From Ardenticatenaceae bacterium (GTDB lineage: Bacteria > Chloroflexota > Anaerolineae > Promineifilales > Promineifilaceae), in assembly GCA_020634415.1 (NCBI GenBank), contig JACKBT010000031.1:1-55289 (forward strand): DNA of 55,289 bases, given 5' to 3'. The position numbers were made by a program, and so were the translations under genes. Position 1 is the stretch's first letter. Every line of letters starts with the position of its first letter. The notes under the pieces were generated by a model that made no database searches, had not been told where the DNA came from, and saw nothing but the letters and a program-made list of their open reading frames with translations. Below are positions 15,990-24,904 of the stretch, piece by piece.

Positions 15990-17125
15990 CCCCCTCGCCC
16001 CTCGCCCCTCCCCCCTCGCCTCCTACATGGCACACCCTGTTCCGCATCCTGCTCAAAGCCGCCCTCCTGTTCACCCTTTGCAATTTGCTGTTTGCCGCCG
16101 CACGGCCGTTATCGTGGATCGGCCGTTTCTCCCTCTACAACAGCCTGTTACCCGGCCGCCAACGGCTGCCCTACGGCGAAAACGCCGCCGACTCCTACAA
16201 CCTCAGCCTCAACAACGTACCCGCCATGCTCCACAGCCACAGCCTCACCCAGCCCCAAGCTGAAGATGAATTCCGCGTCGTTTTGCTGGGCGATTCGGCC
16301 ACCTGGGGCTGGTTTTTGGAAAATGAAGACACCTTGGCGGGGCAAATAAACGCGGCGGGCTACCAAACGGCCGATCACCACCCCATCACCGCCTACAACC
16401 TCGGCTACCCTATCATGTCCCTCAGCAAAGATGTGCTGCTGCTGCAAGAAGCCCTGGCCCACGACCCCGACCTCATCATCTGGCTCGTCACCTTGCAATC
16501 CTTCCCCCGTGAACAGCAGCTATTCCCCCCCCTCGTGCAAAACAATCCGCAGCTCATACGGCCGATCATCACCACCTACCAACTCCGACTCAACTCTGAT
16601 GATCCTCGCTTCGTCGTCCCCAATTTCTGGCAAAACAGCCTCATCGGCCAGCGCCGCGCCCTGGCCGACCTGCTGCGCCTGCAACTGCTCGGCTTCTCCT
16701 GGGCGGCCACCGGCATAGATCAGGCCATCCCCCCTGAAATTCCCCTGCGCCAGTCTGATTTTGAGGAAGACATTAGCTGGCAGAATTTTAGCGAACCAAC
16801 CCCGCTAACGGCCGATTCCCTCTCCTTCGATGTCCTCACCGCTGGCATAGAAATGGCGGGTGATGTGCCTGTGCTGCTGGTCAATGAGCCGATGTTTATC
16901 AGCAACGGCCGTCACAGCGACCTGCGTTACAACAGCTTCTACCCCCGTTGGGCCTACGATGCGTATCGTGAATTGTTGGCCGAAACAGCCCAAACCAACA
17001 ACTGGCACTACCTCGACCTGTGGGACACCATCCCCTCCGCCGAATTCACCGACAGCCCCGTCCACCTTACCCCCGCTGGCAATGCCCTGCTGGCGGAGAC
17101 CATTATGAACGCCATCGAAGAGTAG
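15986..17125 (+). CDS. membrane-anchored SGNH hydrolase-like protein (O-acylation partner)
   Basis: The ATG at 15986 overlaps the MBOAT stop (ATGA), so the two are translationally coupled. The 379-residue product has a proline-rich N-terminus, one membrane helix (about residues 15-40: LLKAALLFTLCNLLFAAA) and an extracytoplasmic SGNH domain: LLGDSATWGW with nucleophile Ser104, a central IIWLVTLQS segment, and the C-terminal DSPVHLTPAG bearing the catalytic Asp-x-x-His. Such proteins take the acyl group delivered by the MBOAT protein and place it on an exopolysaccharide or wall polymer. A much longer in-frame ORF start at 15809 lies inside the MBOAT gene and is rejected. Confidence 0.87.
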   Translation: MTPSPLAPPPSPPTWHTLFRILLKAALLFTLCNLLFAAARPLSWIGRFSLYNSLLPGRQRLPYGENAADSYNLSLNNVPAMLHSHSLTQPQAEDEFRVVLLGDSATWGWFLENEDTLAGQINAAGYQTADHHPITAYNLGYPIMSLSKDVLLLQEALAHDPDLIIWLVTLQSFPREQQLFPPLVQNNPQLIRPIITTYQLRLNSDDPRFVVPNFWQNSLIGQRRALADLLRLQLLGFSWAATGIDQAIPPEIPLRQSDFEEDISWQNFSEPTPLTADSLSFDVLTAGIEMAGDVPVLLVNEPMFISNGRHSDLRYNSFYPRWAYDAYRELLAETAQTNNWHYLDLWDTIPSAEFTDSPVHLTPAGNALLAETIMNAIEE

Positions 17126-17151
17126 ACAGGCCATGACGGGCCACTACGCCC

Positions 17152-17631
17152 CTATTCCCTTGCCGCCTCGTCCACATCCAGCCAATACACCCATTCACCC
17201 CAACGCTCCTCACCCGTGCGGCGAAACCCCACTCCCTCATACAGTCGCTGCGCCGTCAAATTTTCGGGATGAACAACCAGTTCTATACCCGTAACCTGGT
17301 GCTGAACTTGCCGGATAAGCGGCAGAACTGCCAGCATGGCCGGTTTGCTGTAACCTCTTCCCTGGTACCGATAATCAATGAAGAAGTGGTAAATGGTGCA
17401 AGGCGAACGGCCGTTCGCCGCAAATGCGATCTCCACAAAACCGACCATCCGCTCCCCATTGTAAATGGCGTAAGGCAGCCAGGTGAGACCACCAGGGCGA
17501 ATATAGGCTTTGGACAATGCCACGGCCACAATGGGCAGATTGTCGGCGATGAACCGCTGCTGTTCAGGGCGTACCGCCAGCCCCATTGCCTCCCGCCAAT
17601 TGCTGGCATCAACCAGTTGTAAATGAATCAT
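17152..17631 (-). CDS. GNAT family N-acetyltransferase
   Basis: A 159-residue GNAT protein that moves an acetyl group from acetyl-CoA to an amine. The N-terminal block RPEQQRFIADN and the following VALSKAYI are typical of the diamine/spermidine acetyltransferase-like branch. The acetyl-CoA loop is YRYQGRGYSKPAM, and the C-terminal strand pattern NLTAQRLYEGVGFRRTGE is canonical. The ATG at 17631 (MIHLQLV) is chosen because homologues begin close to this point; the in-frame start at 17664 adds 11 residues without family likeness. The gene stands alone, convergent with the SGNH gene. Confidence 0.88.
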   Translation of the reverse strand: MIHLQLVDASNWREAMGLAVRPEQQRFIADNLPIVAVALSKAYIRPGGLTWLPYAIYNGERMVGFVEIAFAANGRSPCTIYHFFIDYRYQGRGYSKPAMLAVLPLIRQVQHQVTGIELVVHPENLTAQRLYEGVGFRRTGEERWGEWVYWLDVDEAARE

Positions 17632-17698
17632 CCTGTATCCCCATAAAAGACGTCCGTTTCCCAATCAAACAATCAAAGCCTTCAGGCGTAAAGCCATG

Positions 17699-18256
17699 TC
17701 AACCTAGCAGTTCCAATTGAAAACAATCGGGGCACATGCCATGCGACAACTGCGGCAGTTCATCCGCCGCAAACAGGCCCATAGCCTGTATGGCTTGTTC
17801 CACTTCCACCCACGTAGACGCTTCCTGCTTCACCCGATTACACCAACTGCACATTATCAAGAAATCATCCGAACGCTTCTGCCCTAACGAGAGGAGGGGA
17901 ACAGGCTCCCGCTTTTCCTCACGCAGCAGCCAGTTGCAAAACCAAATCTCCTCACCAACGGCCGAAATCGTCATCAACAAAAAGCGTCTGGCATCCGGCG
18001 CATCGCAGCGGTAAGGAATCTCCATGGCCTTACCCGATTGGCGCACCTCTTGCAGCAGCAGACGGTAAATATAAAGCACTTCTCGGCCGCTAATAAAATC
18101 CCAAATGGGTTGGTACAAAACAGCGTCACCAACTAATTCAGGGGCCTCATTACTGTCGGCGAATTCATCCCAGTTTTTGTCCACATAGATCAGGCGATCT
18201 TTGTTATCAATGTGATATTCTGTCGAAAGTTTCTGAATTTGTTGCGTCATCTCCAT
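17699..18256 (-). CDS. PAS-like signalling protein with C-terminal cysteine motif
   Basis: The 185-residue soluble protein has a PAS-like first part (YHIDNKDRLIYVDKNWDEFA) and a C-terminal motif with paired cysteines, IMCSWCNRVK ... WVEVEQAI ... LSHGMCPDCF. This Cys-x-x-Cys ... His-Gly-x-Cys-x-x-Cys tail is familiar from PAS/response-regulator fusion proteins and may bind metal or sense redox state. There is no kinase or effector domain, so it probably acts through a partner. Start is uncertain between the GTG at 18259, ATG at 18256 and ATG at 18250. Confidence 0.65.
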   Translation of the reverse strand: MEMTQQIQKLSTEYHIDNKDRLIYVDKNWDEFADSNEAPELVGDAVLYQPIWDFISGREVLYIYRLLLQEVRQSGKAMEIPYRCDAPDARRFLLMTISAVGEEIWFCNWLLREEKREPVPLLSLGQKRSDDFLIMCSWCNRVKQEASTWVEVEQAIQAMGLFAADELPQLSHGMCPDCFQLELLG

Positions 18257-18296
18257 CACCTACACCCTACTGTACCAATTTTGCCCGTCAAAACAA

Positions 18297-18325
18297 AAAA
18301 GCCCACCTTTTTAGGTGGGCTTTCC
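18297..18325 (-). terminator. Rho-independent terminator after the large secreted protein gene
   Basis: On the minus strand: GCCCACC, loop AAAAAG-type, GGTGGGC, then TTTTTTGTTTT. It ends transcription of the 1506-residue protein gene, whose stop lies at 18342. Confidence 0.88.
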
Positions 18326-18341
18326 ATGAGATTTTATCCTG

Positions 18342-21300
18342 CTACTTGATGACGAGCGGCAGGAATAACTGTGTGGCTCTTTCACCCAAGAGGGCAAACT
18401 CACCAACGGCCGTTCCCCGCACCACCAACACATTATTCACCACATCATGCACACAACCCGCGCACGGCAGCAAGGGCACCCAGCCACTCTCCGTCAGCCG
18501 ATACAAGTTCAGCGACGACTCCGACAAAATCCCTCCACTCTGCCACTGCCAATCCTCATAATGGATGGTCATCTCATACGCTTCGGGCAGTTCCATTACC
18601 GGATCACCATTCTCATCCGTTGCCTCAATCAGGAAGTTGCGCCCGCCATAATACAACTGCACATCATTCCCTGGCTGCAAACGGTAGCCCACCTGGCTGT
18701 TCTCACCAGAGAAACTGCCGGCTGCGGCCACCGTCAGCCCCAAATCGGGCGCACTTATCTTGGTGAAGTTCAGCGTGAATTGATCCAGAGGCACAGGCCC
18801 AAAATCGAACTGTGCCCAGACCAAATCCAGCAGCCCATTTTGCGGCACGAGAATAATAGGTTCATAGATAATGCCATCGCCCTGAGCAAAGGCATTCACA
18901 TTCCCCGCCCGATCCAGGAAGCGCACGTAGACAAAGGCCGCGCCTGTCAGCGGATCGGGGTCTAACACCCAACCCAGGTTCATTTGGTAAGGCTGCCAAA
19001 CGGCCGTCTCGAAACCCGGCGTGTTACTCACCTGCATCAAAATCACCTCCGGCACACCCAGATCACGCATAATGGGGCCTTGAATTGTCAACTGCACCGC
19101 CAACTGGTTTGTTACCTGAGCATCATTGTTGATGAGCACAACCCCTTCGGGCGCAAAGGGATCGAGTGCCGGTTCGGCGTAACGGATCATCGTGGGACGG
19201 CCGTTACTGCCCGAAGCCCCACGCGGCTGCATGTAGTAGAAATAATCCGTATCATTCACCACATCCTCATCCACAATCCGCCCCTCAGCCGGGTCAAAAC
19301 TGCCCACCATCGTCCAGGGGCCAACCAGCCCCTTGCGCCGATACACCGCCATACTCAGATATTCCGGGCGCGGGTCAAAGTGCAGCGCCACCGCCCCTGG
19401 CAGATTCTCAATCCAGAAGTCTGTCACCGCCGGAATCGTATCATCCTCCGGCCACAGCGGGTCTTGCCCCTTCGCCACCTCACTGCCATCCATCTCACCG
19501 CCAAAGTCGGTGTCGGGATTATCGGGATTCGTGCCTAGTTCAAACTCTTCTTTGTTCGTCAGGCCATCACCATCGGGGTCAAGTGTGCCGTCCGCCACCA
19601 GATGATTCGTCGCCGCAAAACGAGCTTCCCACAAGTCCAGCATCGCATCACCTTCACCGTCCAGAATCATGGGGTCAATACGCATATCGGGCGTGTAGGC
19701 CAACTGCTCATAACGGGTGAATTCACGGCCGTTACTGTCCACACCCGTCGCTTCAATGTCAAAAACCCAGGTATGCCCCGACAGCACATCAAAGTCCAAC
19801 GGCCGATTCACCCGGTCATACACATAACCATACACCCCATCCCCAGCCACATCATCATAAATGCCGCCATCGTCCATAAACCGCACTGTCTGCAAATCGC
19901 CATCAGGGTGACGGACAACGGCCGTTACCACCGCATCCTTAATAAAATGCACCGAACCATCCCCCAAAGCCACCTGCACCGACAACGGCTTGCCCGGCTT
20001 CCGCAGCGACTCCGGCGTGGCGATAAACACATTCATCTCCACCCCCGCAATCACCCGCCCCGACAAACTGCCAATCCAGGTCGAGGCCGTCGTGCTGCCA
20101 AAATGGTCGCGCCACACTTGATAATCCCCGGCGGGCAGCACATCCGCATGGAACACCACATGCGACTGCCCATCGGTCAGCTTCTCAAACGAACCTGGCC
20201 CCGACACATGCAGTTCAGCCGGGTCAACCGTGCCATCAAAATGAAAGCTCAAAGACACATCACGCATCTCGTTGGGCAGGTGGATGGTGTACTCAAAGCC
20301 ATCGGCCGTTACCTCGCCCGCCTCCTGCCACACCCGTTGATGCCCATTCACCGCCTCCTTAATCTGCAAAAAGAGGTCCGCCAGCGCATTGTCCAGATTC
20401 CCGGCCATGTTGCGCCCCGCCATTTGGAAGGCCACCCCACTCTCATCCAGGTAGTGGTAACATTTCTCCTGCCAATTCGAGCCGCACGTCGCCTGCGCAA
20501 TCTCGCGCATCTGGTCTTCATCCGCATCCTGCCCCAGCGCAATGGCGTGTACTTCCGTGCCCGCATTCACAATATTGGCCTTCACATCAATCCAATACAG
20601 CGGCTCATTTTCCATACCATCACTCAGCAGCACCATCGCCCAGGGATGATCGGGATCGCCATCCACATTCAGCATGTTTTGGCCCAATTGCAGGCCATCA
20701 CCAATCGAGGTCGCACCGCCAGCCGTCATCAGGTCAATGGCCGCCATCGCCCCGGCCCGCACACCGGCGTTATCATCATCGTCGGGAATAAAGGCCAGGC
20801 CGTACTCCTCATTGGCATCGGTGTTGAAGCTGACCACGCCCAGCCGTTCGTTTTCCTGGGCCACATCGCTGAAGAGGCGAGCGGCCGTTTGCGCCGCAGC
20901 CAATTTACCGTTGTCACCCATACTGCCACTGTTATCCAGCACCAATACCTGGTCCGTCAGCAGCACATCATACACAATCGCGTCAGTTTCCGTGTCCACC
21001 TTCCCCATGCCCTGCGGCCCTAATGTCACCGTCAGGTCAAAGGCATCGCCCACGCTGGCCCCTGGCTTATCGGGTGCTTGCACCTCCAGCCAGTAGCCGT
21101 TGTTCACGTAGCTGCCATTCAAAATGGTGGCCTCATCGCCGCCCACTTCCACCGTGAAATCCCGATCCCATTGCAGCCCTTCCACAAAATTGCTCGTACC
21201 CGCACTGCCTGTAATCTCCAACCAGACCAGAAAGCGGCCGGGGTCGGTGGGTGTGCCCACAAATTCGGGGTTGCTGTTGGTGGGGTTTTGGATGTTGAGG

Positions 21301-22862
21301 TTGACCAATGTACAGCCGACTTCGTAGTCGTAGCCATAGGGATTGTTGCCTGTCGCCACAATGCCCACCATGCGGGTGTAAGCGTTGGGCTGATCAAAGG
21401 TCCAACCAGCACGGGCAAAGTTCTGCCCCTGACTGCGTGACAGCACCACTACTTCCTCCACCCCATCCCCATTGCTGTCGGGCTGGATGAGCATAAAGCT
21501 GTTCATCAACACCGCACCAGGATCGCCCAGCACGCGCCAGTAGACCAGTTCACAACTGCTGGGCGGCACAAAGGCTTCATAGGTCTTCACGCCATAGGCG
21601 GGCATGGCCTCCGCATCGCTCACTTCGCTGTCGAAGGCGGCCACGCTGCCGCTGTCACCCCCGCCCAACATCGTCCCCACATCAAACACCGTGCGCACGG
21701 TCGGCCCGTAGATGAGTATGTCTGGTGCGTCGCGCTTTTCATCGCTGTAAGTCAGCACCACTTCGGGGTCGCGGCCACCCAGGCTGCTGTGGCTTAGTTC
21801 GCTCAAGTCAAAATCTTTGGCGTAATTGGCAATGCTGAAATCCCAGAAGGTGGCTTCCATGCCCTGGCCGAGGGCGGCTTGCAGGGCGGCATCGGTACCG
21901 TCTACACCGAGACGGCCGTTTTCATCCGCCTGCTCCAACACCTCAATCAAAAAGTCCACGCCCTCACCGGCCGTACCCACAAAATCAGTGCCAGCTTGAT
22001 CGGCCGTATACTTCCACCACAGCGAAGCATCATAACTGGCCCCCAGCAGCCCCGTCGCCTGGTCAAACTCCGGCGAGCCATCATCATCGCGGTCTTCTGG
22101 CAGCACATAGTTGGGATTATCCAAATAATAATTGACCGATTTGTGATAGCGGCTGGTAACACGGTTATCCAGGTCGTCAAACACCATATCCTGCATCATC
22201 CGCGCCTGCCCTTCAATGAGCCAGTTGCCGCCGCCCGCGCCATAGGCAAACTGAGTGTTGTGCCACAGCTCATGCAGCACCGTGCCGCGTGGCTCCGGTG
22301 CTTCCGTCAGCATGACGGCCGCATCTAAATTTTCACCATCTACATTAGCCAGCCCCCGATAATTAATGTCAAACACGTAAATGTCACGATTTTCGTCTAA
22401 ATCCCATTCGGGGTCTTTCATGCCCCAGTTATTAACGTAGCGGTTGAGGGTGTTTTGGACAACACGCGGCACGCTCTCCACCAGGCCAGAGCCATCACCA
22501 CCACCAGCCCAATCCCGATCCACCACATTGGGAATGCCATCGAGATCGGCATCTTCAAAGCTGTCGGGCACATTGTCAAAATCGCTGTCGAAAGTCGCCA
22601 CGCAGTCGTTGGGCGAATCGGTGTCAGCGACATCATCGTCGTCGCTGTCTAAATCGGGCAGATCATCACATTCGCAATCTTCGCCGCCGTTGCAATCAAT
22701 GGTGTAAAAAACTTCATAAGTGTGGTTGCCGCCGGGAATGTCCGGCGTGCTGGAATCTAAAAAGCCAGGGGTTTCGATGGCAAAGATGACCGTGACCAGA
22801 GCCACTGTCAGGGCTGCTGCCAGCAAAACGGTTGTGCCAATACGTTTTTTCATTCGTCTCAT
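18342..22862 (-). CDS. large secreted metalloprotease-like protein with VWA domain
   Basis: This 1506-residue protein has a signal peptide (residues 4-28) and an Asp-rich calcium-binding stretch like thrombospondin type 3 repeats (about 60-115). Next comes a probable gluzincin-type peptidase segment, with HELWH at 197-201 and a downstream WLIEGQA that could give the third metal ligand. A von Willebrand factor A domain follows with intact MIDAS start DNSGSMG (Asp643, Ser645, Ser647). A further calcium-binding run (DPDGDGLTNKEEFELGTNPD, about 1095) and beta-sandwich regions lead to the C-terminal tail LFLPLVIK. It is likely a cell-surface protein acting in adhesion or proteolysis. GGAGG lies six bases before the ATG. 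CGGCCG palindromes occur repeatedly inside it. Confidence 0.85.
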   Translation of the reverse strand: MRRMKKRIGTTVLLAAALTVALVTVIFAIETPGFLDSSTPDIPGGNHTYEVFYTIDCNGGEDCECDDLPDLDSDDDDVADTDSPNDCVATFDSDFDNVPDSFEDADLDGIPNVVDRDWAGGGDGSGLVESVPRVVQNTLNRYVNNWGMKDPEWDLDENRDIYVFDINYRGLANVDGENLDAAVMLTEAPEPRGTVLHELWHNTQFAYGAGGGNWLIEGQARMMQDMVFDDLDNRVTSRYHKSVNYYLDNPNYVLPEDRDDDGSPEFDQATGLLGASYDASLWWKYTADQAGTDFVGTAGEGVDFLIEVLEQADENGRLGVDGTDAALQAALGQGMEATFWDFSIANYAKDFDLSELSHSSLGGRDPEVVLTYSDEKRDAPDILIYGPTVRTVFDVGTMLGGGDSGSVAAFDSEVSDAEAMPAYGVKTYEAFVPPSSCELVYWRVLGDPGAVLMNSFMLIQPDSNGDGVEEVVVLSRSQGQNFARAGWTFDQPNAYTRMVGIVATGNNPYGYDYEVGCTLVNLNIQNPTNSNPEFVGTPTDPGRFLVWLEITGSAGTSNFVEGLQWDRDFTVEVGGDEATILNGSYVNNGYWLEVQAPDKPGASVGDAFDLTVTLGPQGMGKVDTETDAIVYDVLLTDQVLVLDNSGSMGDNGKLAAAQTAARLFSDVAQENERLGVVSFNTDANEEYGLAFIPDDDDNAGVRAGAMAAIDLMTAGGATSIGDGLQLGQNMLNVDGDPDHPWAMVLLSDGMENEPLYWIDVKANIVNAGTEVHAIALGQDADEDQMREIAQATCGSNWQEKCYHYLDESGVAFQMAGRNMAGNLDNALADLFLQIKEAVNGHQRVWQEAGEVTADGFEYTIHLPNEMRDVSLSFHFDGTVDPAELHVSGPGSFEKLTDGQSHVVFHADVLPAGDYQVWRDHFGSTTASTWIGSLSGRVIAGVEMNVFIATPESLRKPGKPLSVQVALGDGSVHFIKDAVVTAVVRHPDGDLQTVRFMDDGGIYDDVAGDGVYGYVYDRVNRPLDFDVLSGHTWVFDIEATGVDSNGREFTRYEQLAYTPDMRIDPMILDGEGDAMLDLWEARFAATNHLVADGTLDPDGDGLTNKEEFELGTNPDNPDTDFGGEMDGSEVAKGQDPLWPEDDTIPAVTDFWIENLPGAVALHFDPRPEYLSMAVYRRKGLVGPWTMVGSFDPAEGRIVDEDVVNDTDYFYYMQPRGASGSNGRPTMIRYAEPALDPFAPEGVVLINNDAQVTNQLAVQLTIQGPIMRDLGVPEVILMQVSNTPGFETAVWQPYQMNLGWVLDPDPLTGAAFVYVRFLDRAGNVNAFAQGDGIIYEPIILVPQNGLLDLVWAQFDFGPVPLDQFTLNFTKISAPDLGLTVAAAGSFSGENSQVGYRLQPGNDVQLYYGGRNFLIEATDENGDPVMELPEAYEMTIHYEDWQWQSGGILSESSLNLYRLTESGWVPLLPCAGCVHDVVNNVLVVRGTAVGEFALLGERATQLFLPLVIK

Positions 22863-22951
22863 GTTGAACCTCCATTACAGGTTGTGGATTTACGGCCGTT
22901 TCCGGCCCATACAGTAAAAGGACGGCATTCACCCCCGTTACCTTTCCTCCC

Positions 22952-22987
22952 AAAAAAACATCGCCGCGATTAAAAATCGCGGCGATG
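22952..22987 (-). terminator. Rho-independent terminator of the small secreted protein operon
   Basis: On the minus strand: CATCGCCGCGAT, loop TTTTA, ATCGCGGCGATG, then TTTTTTT. The 12-base perfect stem and T-tract follow the stop of the gene at 22991 and separate this two-gene operon from the 1506-residue protein gene. Confidence 0.9.
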
Positions 22988-22990
22988 AAG

Positions 22991-23284
22991 CTATTTTTGG
23001 ATGAAGGGTAAGTAGATTTGGTAAGGGCCGCTCTCGGCCCCAGCCCAAAAACCAGCTTGAATATCGTAGTTGTCCTGGCCGCTAACGGCCGTATCCACCT
23101 GCCCCATCGTCCCTTTCAACTCAAAACTTCCGCCGGTGGCCGCCATCGTGCCGCCGCTGTCCATCGAGTACCAGTTGATGAGGTAGTGACCACCGCTGCT
23201 GGCCTTGATTGTCCAGGTCGTAGCCATCAAAAAGCAGGCTATCAGCAAAACGGCCGTTACCAGTCTGCGTTTATCTCCTTGCAT
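22991..23284 (-). CDS. small secreted protein with LPFIQK tail
   Basis: The 97-residue product has a signal peptide (RRLVTAVLLIACFLMATTW) followed by a short beta-rich domain of the pattern SGGHYLINWYSMDSGGTM ... GGSFELKGTMGQVDTA ... YDIQAGFWAG. This arrangement recurs in surface proteins of Planctomycetes and Chloroflexota, usually near the protein end. It finishes with PYQIYLPFIQK, like the tail of the neighbouring large protein. Of two adjacent ATG codons I choose the second (23284), five bases after AAGGAGG. It begins ten bases after the stop of the upstream gene, so they form an operon closed by a clear terminator. Confidence 0.75.
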   Translation of the reverse strand: MQGDKRRLVTAVLLIACFLMATTWTIKASSGGHYLINWYSMDSGGTMAATGGSFELKGTMGQVDTAVSGQDNYDIQAGFWAGAESGPYQIYLPFIQK

Positions 23285-23294
23285 CATGGCCTCC

Positions 23295-24218
23295 TTAATT
23301 CACCGGCTGGAAGGTGAGCGAAATCTCGCCCAATTCCAGCGGCACCAGGTCATTGGCCTGCACCTCAAAGCGCACCCACACCGAACCCGTCACCAGCGTT
23401 GGCGAATCCGCCTCCACCGTGACACAACTGTTTTCATCCGTCAGCACCGGGTTGTAAGAGTCGCCCACCAGGTTGACGGCCGCATTCATATCGCTAATCT
23501 GGCGCACGGTGGCGATAGAGATGCCGGAGACAACCCCAAAGCCATTGTTAAAGCCGCTGTAACAAAAGCGCATATTGTCCAACGTCAGCCCATGCCCAGT
23601 TACCAGTTGCGAGGGGACATCTACCGGAATGTAGACGTAGCCGTTGCCTTGTGAGGTGCGCGAGATTTCGAGACGGCCATTGCCCATCGCCGCAAAACTC
23701 AACGAGGCTAAACCATCCGACTGAATCGCGTCGAAGGGGCTAACCTGCACCACCACCGGCTGCGGAGCAGCCAACTGTCCAGCATACTCAGCGTAGATGG
23801 CCTGGGGGACGGGCTGAATCTCCTGGCGCGGGTTTAGTGTCGTCCAGGTGTTCGCGCCTGCCGGGGACACCCAAATTTCCAGCCAACGGCGGCCACCGCT
23901 GTTGAAGATGTTGGGGTCTACTTCGATGTCTAGCTGGAACAGGCCCGCGTCAACGGCCGTTCCCAAACCCGAATACTGCTCCAACAAAGCACCCCCGTCC
24001 GCCTCCGTGAAAATGTAAACCTGAAAATCATACGTGCCATCGGCTGGCTGCCCGTTGTCGCTCAAGCGGCCCTGATAGGTAAACACATTGTTGACAAAAC
24101 TCGATTCCGCCATCGTGCTGCTCAAGCGCGTGTCGGCGTAGGTGTTTTGGCGCGTCACTGCCGCCGCCGCCAAAGCCAGTACAATCAATCCCAATACCAA
24201 TAAATTCTTTCTATTCAT
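23295..24218 (-). CDS. secreted beta-rich protein
   Basis: This 307-residue protein has a signal peptide (MNRKNLLVLGLIVLALAAAA). The first domain contains FTYQGRLSDNGQPADGTYDF and a Trp-Leu-Glu-Ile-Trp-Val strand ending in Pro-Arg-Gln-Glu-Ile-Gln-Pro-Val-Pro-Gln-Ala-Ile-Tyr-Ala. This block is widespread in bacterial secreted proteins, often before tail-fibre-like or pectin-lyase-like parts. The second half is a beta-rich region of unknown function. No enzyme motif is visible, so a structural or adhesive role is likely. GGAGG lies nine bases before the ATG. It is the first gene of an operon with the small LPFIQK-tailed protein. Confidence 0.75.
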   Translation of the reverse strand: MNRKNLLVLGLIVLALAAAAVTRQNTYADTRLSSTMAESSFVNNVFTYQGRLSDNGQPADGTYDFQVYIFTEADGGALLEQYSGLGTAVDAGLFQLDIEVDPNIFNSGGRRWLEIWVSPAGANTWTTLNPRQEIQPVPQAIYAEYAGQLAAPQPVVVQVSPFDAIQSDGLASLSFAAMGNGRLEISRTSQGNGYVYIPVDVPSQLVTGHGLTLDNMRFCYSGFNNGFGVVSGISIATVRQISDMNAAVNLVGDSYNPVLTDENSCVTVEADSPTLVTGSVWVRFEVQANDLVPLELGEISLTFQPVN

Positions 24219-24359
24219 GTCTATGAACCTCCACTACAGTTGATTTTGTGCAGCCCCCTGTGGGCCGCATCCGGTATTAAGACGGATGGGCTTTGCCCTA
24301 CCTTTCCCCCAATTTGCCGAAATAGTTCCCCTAAGTTCCCCAATTGGCATTCTGAAAAA

Positions 24360-24419
24360 GGAGATTGGAGACTAGAGACTAGAGATTGACCAGTCTCCAG
24401 TCTCTAGTCTCTAATCTCC
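24360..24419. repeat. long imperfect hairpin in the 24.2-24.5 kb spacer
   Basis: The left arm 24360-24385 and right arm 24394-24419 are complementary over 26 positions with two mismatches, built from GGAGACTAGAGACT-type units. The spacer 24219-24530 otherwise holds no recognisable gene. The arms consist of internal repeats of ACTAGAG, so slippage may have made them. It separates divergent genes, so a terminator function is unlikely. Confidence 0.7.
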
Positions 24420-24530
24420 AAGGAAATGTCAGTTTATGGCCTTAAGCAGTATATCTGGCCACCTCTAAGTCGCCGTTTTAAGGGGAAACGGACATAATGG
24501 CAGGTGAAACGATGATATTTGGAGGTTATG

Positions 24531-24860
24531 ATGTTTGGTTTGGCCCCACGATGGGTGAAGCAGGTACAGGAGAAGGGGGTGGCGGCAACGGCCGTTCTCC
24601 TCACCAACCCCCAGGACAAGCTCAAAAAATACCAACAAGGCTACCAGGGCCGCGACAAATGGCTGGCACTGCCCGTGCGCGTCCAGGCCCAGGACGGCAC
24701 CACCTACACCAGCGACATGCAGTGCCAAATGTCACAAATCCTCTTCGGCCTCATGAAAGCCGAGATGCAGGTCAACGTAAAATACGACCCGCAAAACAAA
24801 GAGCGGGTCGTATTGGTAGATGATGTGCAGAAGTTGCTGAGCTATCGAGTGAAGGGGTAA
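24531..24860 (+). CDS. small hypothetical protein
   Basis: The ATG at 24531 lies five bases after GGAGG and gives a 109-residue soluble protein, basic at the N-terminus (MFGLAPRWVKQVQEKGV) and ending VDDVQKLLSYRVKG. Strand patterns such as LPVRVQAQDGTTYTSDMQC and VNVKYDPQNKERVVLVDD suggest a small beta-barrel like the cytoplasmic parts of DUF3592-type proteins, but I cannot name the family. At 24578 the gene carries an AACGGCCGTT site where composition changes from G-rich (upstream) to C-rich (downstream). It converges with the CLCA-like gene, the spacer being a repeat of AATTACCC. Confidence 0.65.
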   Translation: MFGLAPRWVKQVQEKGVAATAVLLTNPQDKLKKYQQGYQGRDKWLALPVRVQAQDGTTYTSDMQCQMSQILFGLMKAEMQVNVKYDPQNKERVVLVDDVQKLLSYRVKG

Positions 24861-24862
24861 TG

Positions 24863-24904
24863 GGGTAATTGAGTAATTACCCAATTACCCAATTACCCAA
24901 TTAC
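24863..24904. repeat. AATTACCC spacer repeat between convergent genes
   Basis: GGGTAATT (24863-24870), four bases, AATTACCC (24875-24882), then further tandem AATTACCC copies up to the stop of the next gene. The hairpin sits exactly between two convergent stops and could terminate both. Related TAATTACC/GTAATTACG runs lie at about 35206-35245 and 37533-37574. Confidence 0.6.

Noticed and set aside
19602..21023. 473-residue ORF antisense to the large secreted protein
   Set aside because: It is a shadow of the strongly biased codon use of the real gene; composition is His/Arg/Pro-rich without domain signs.
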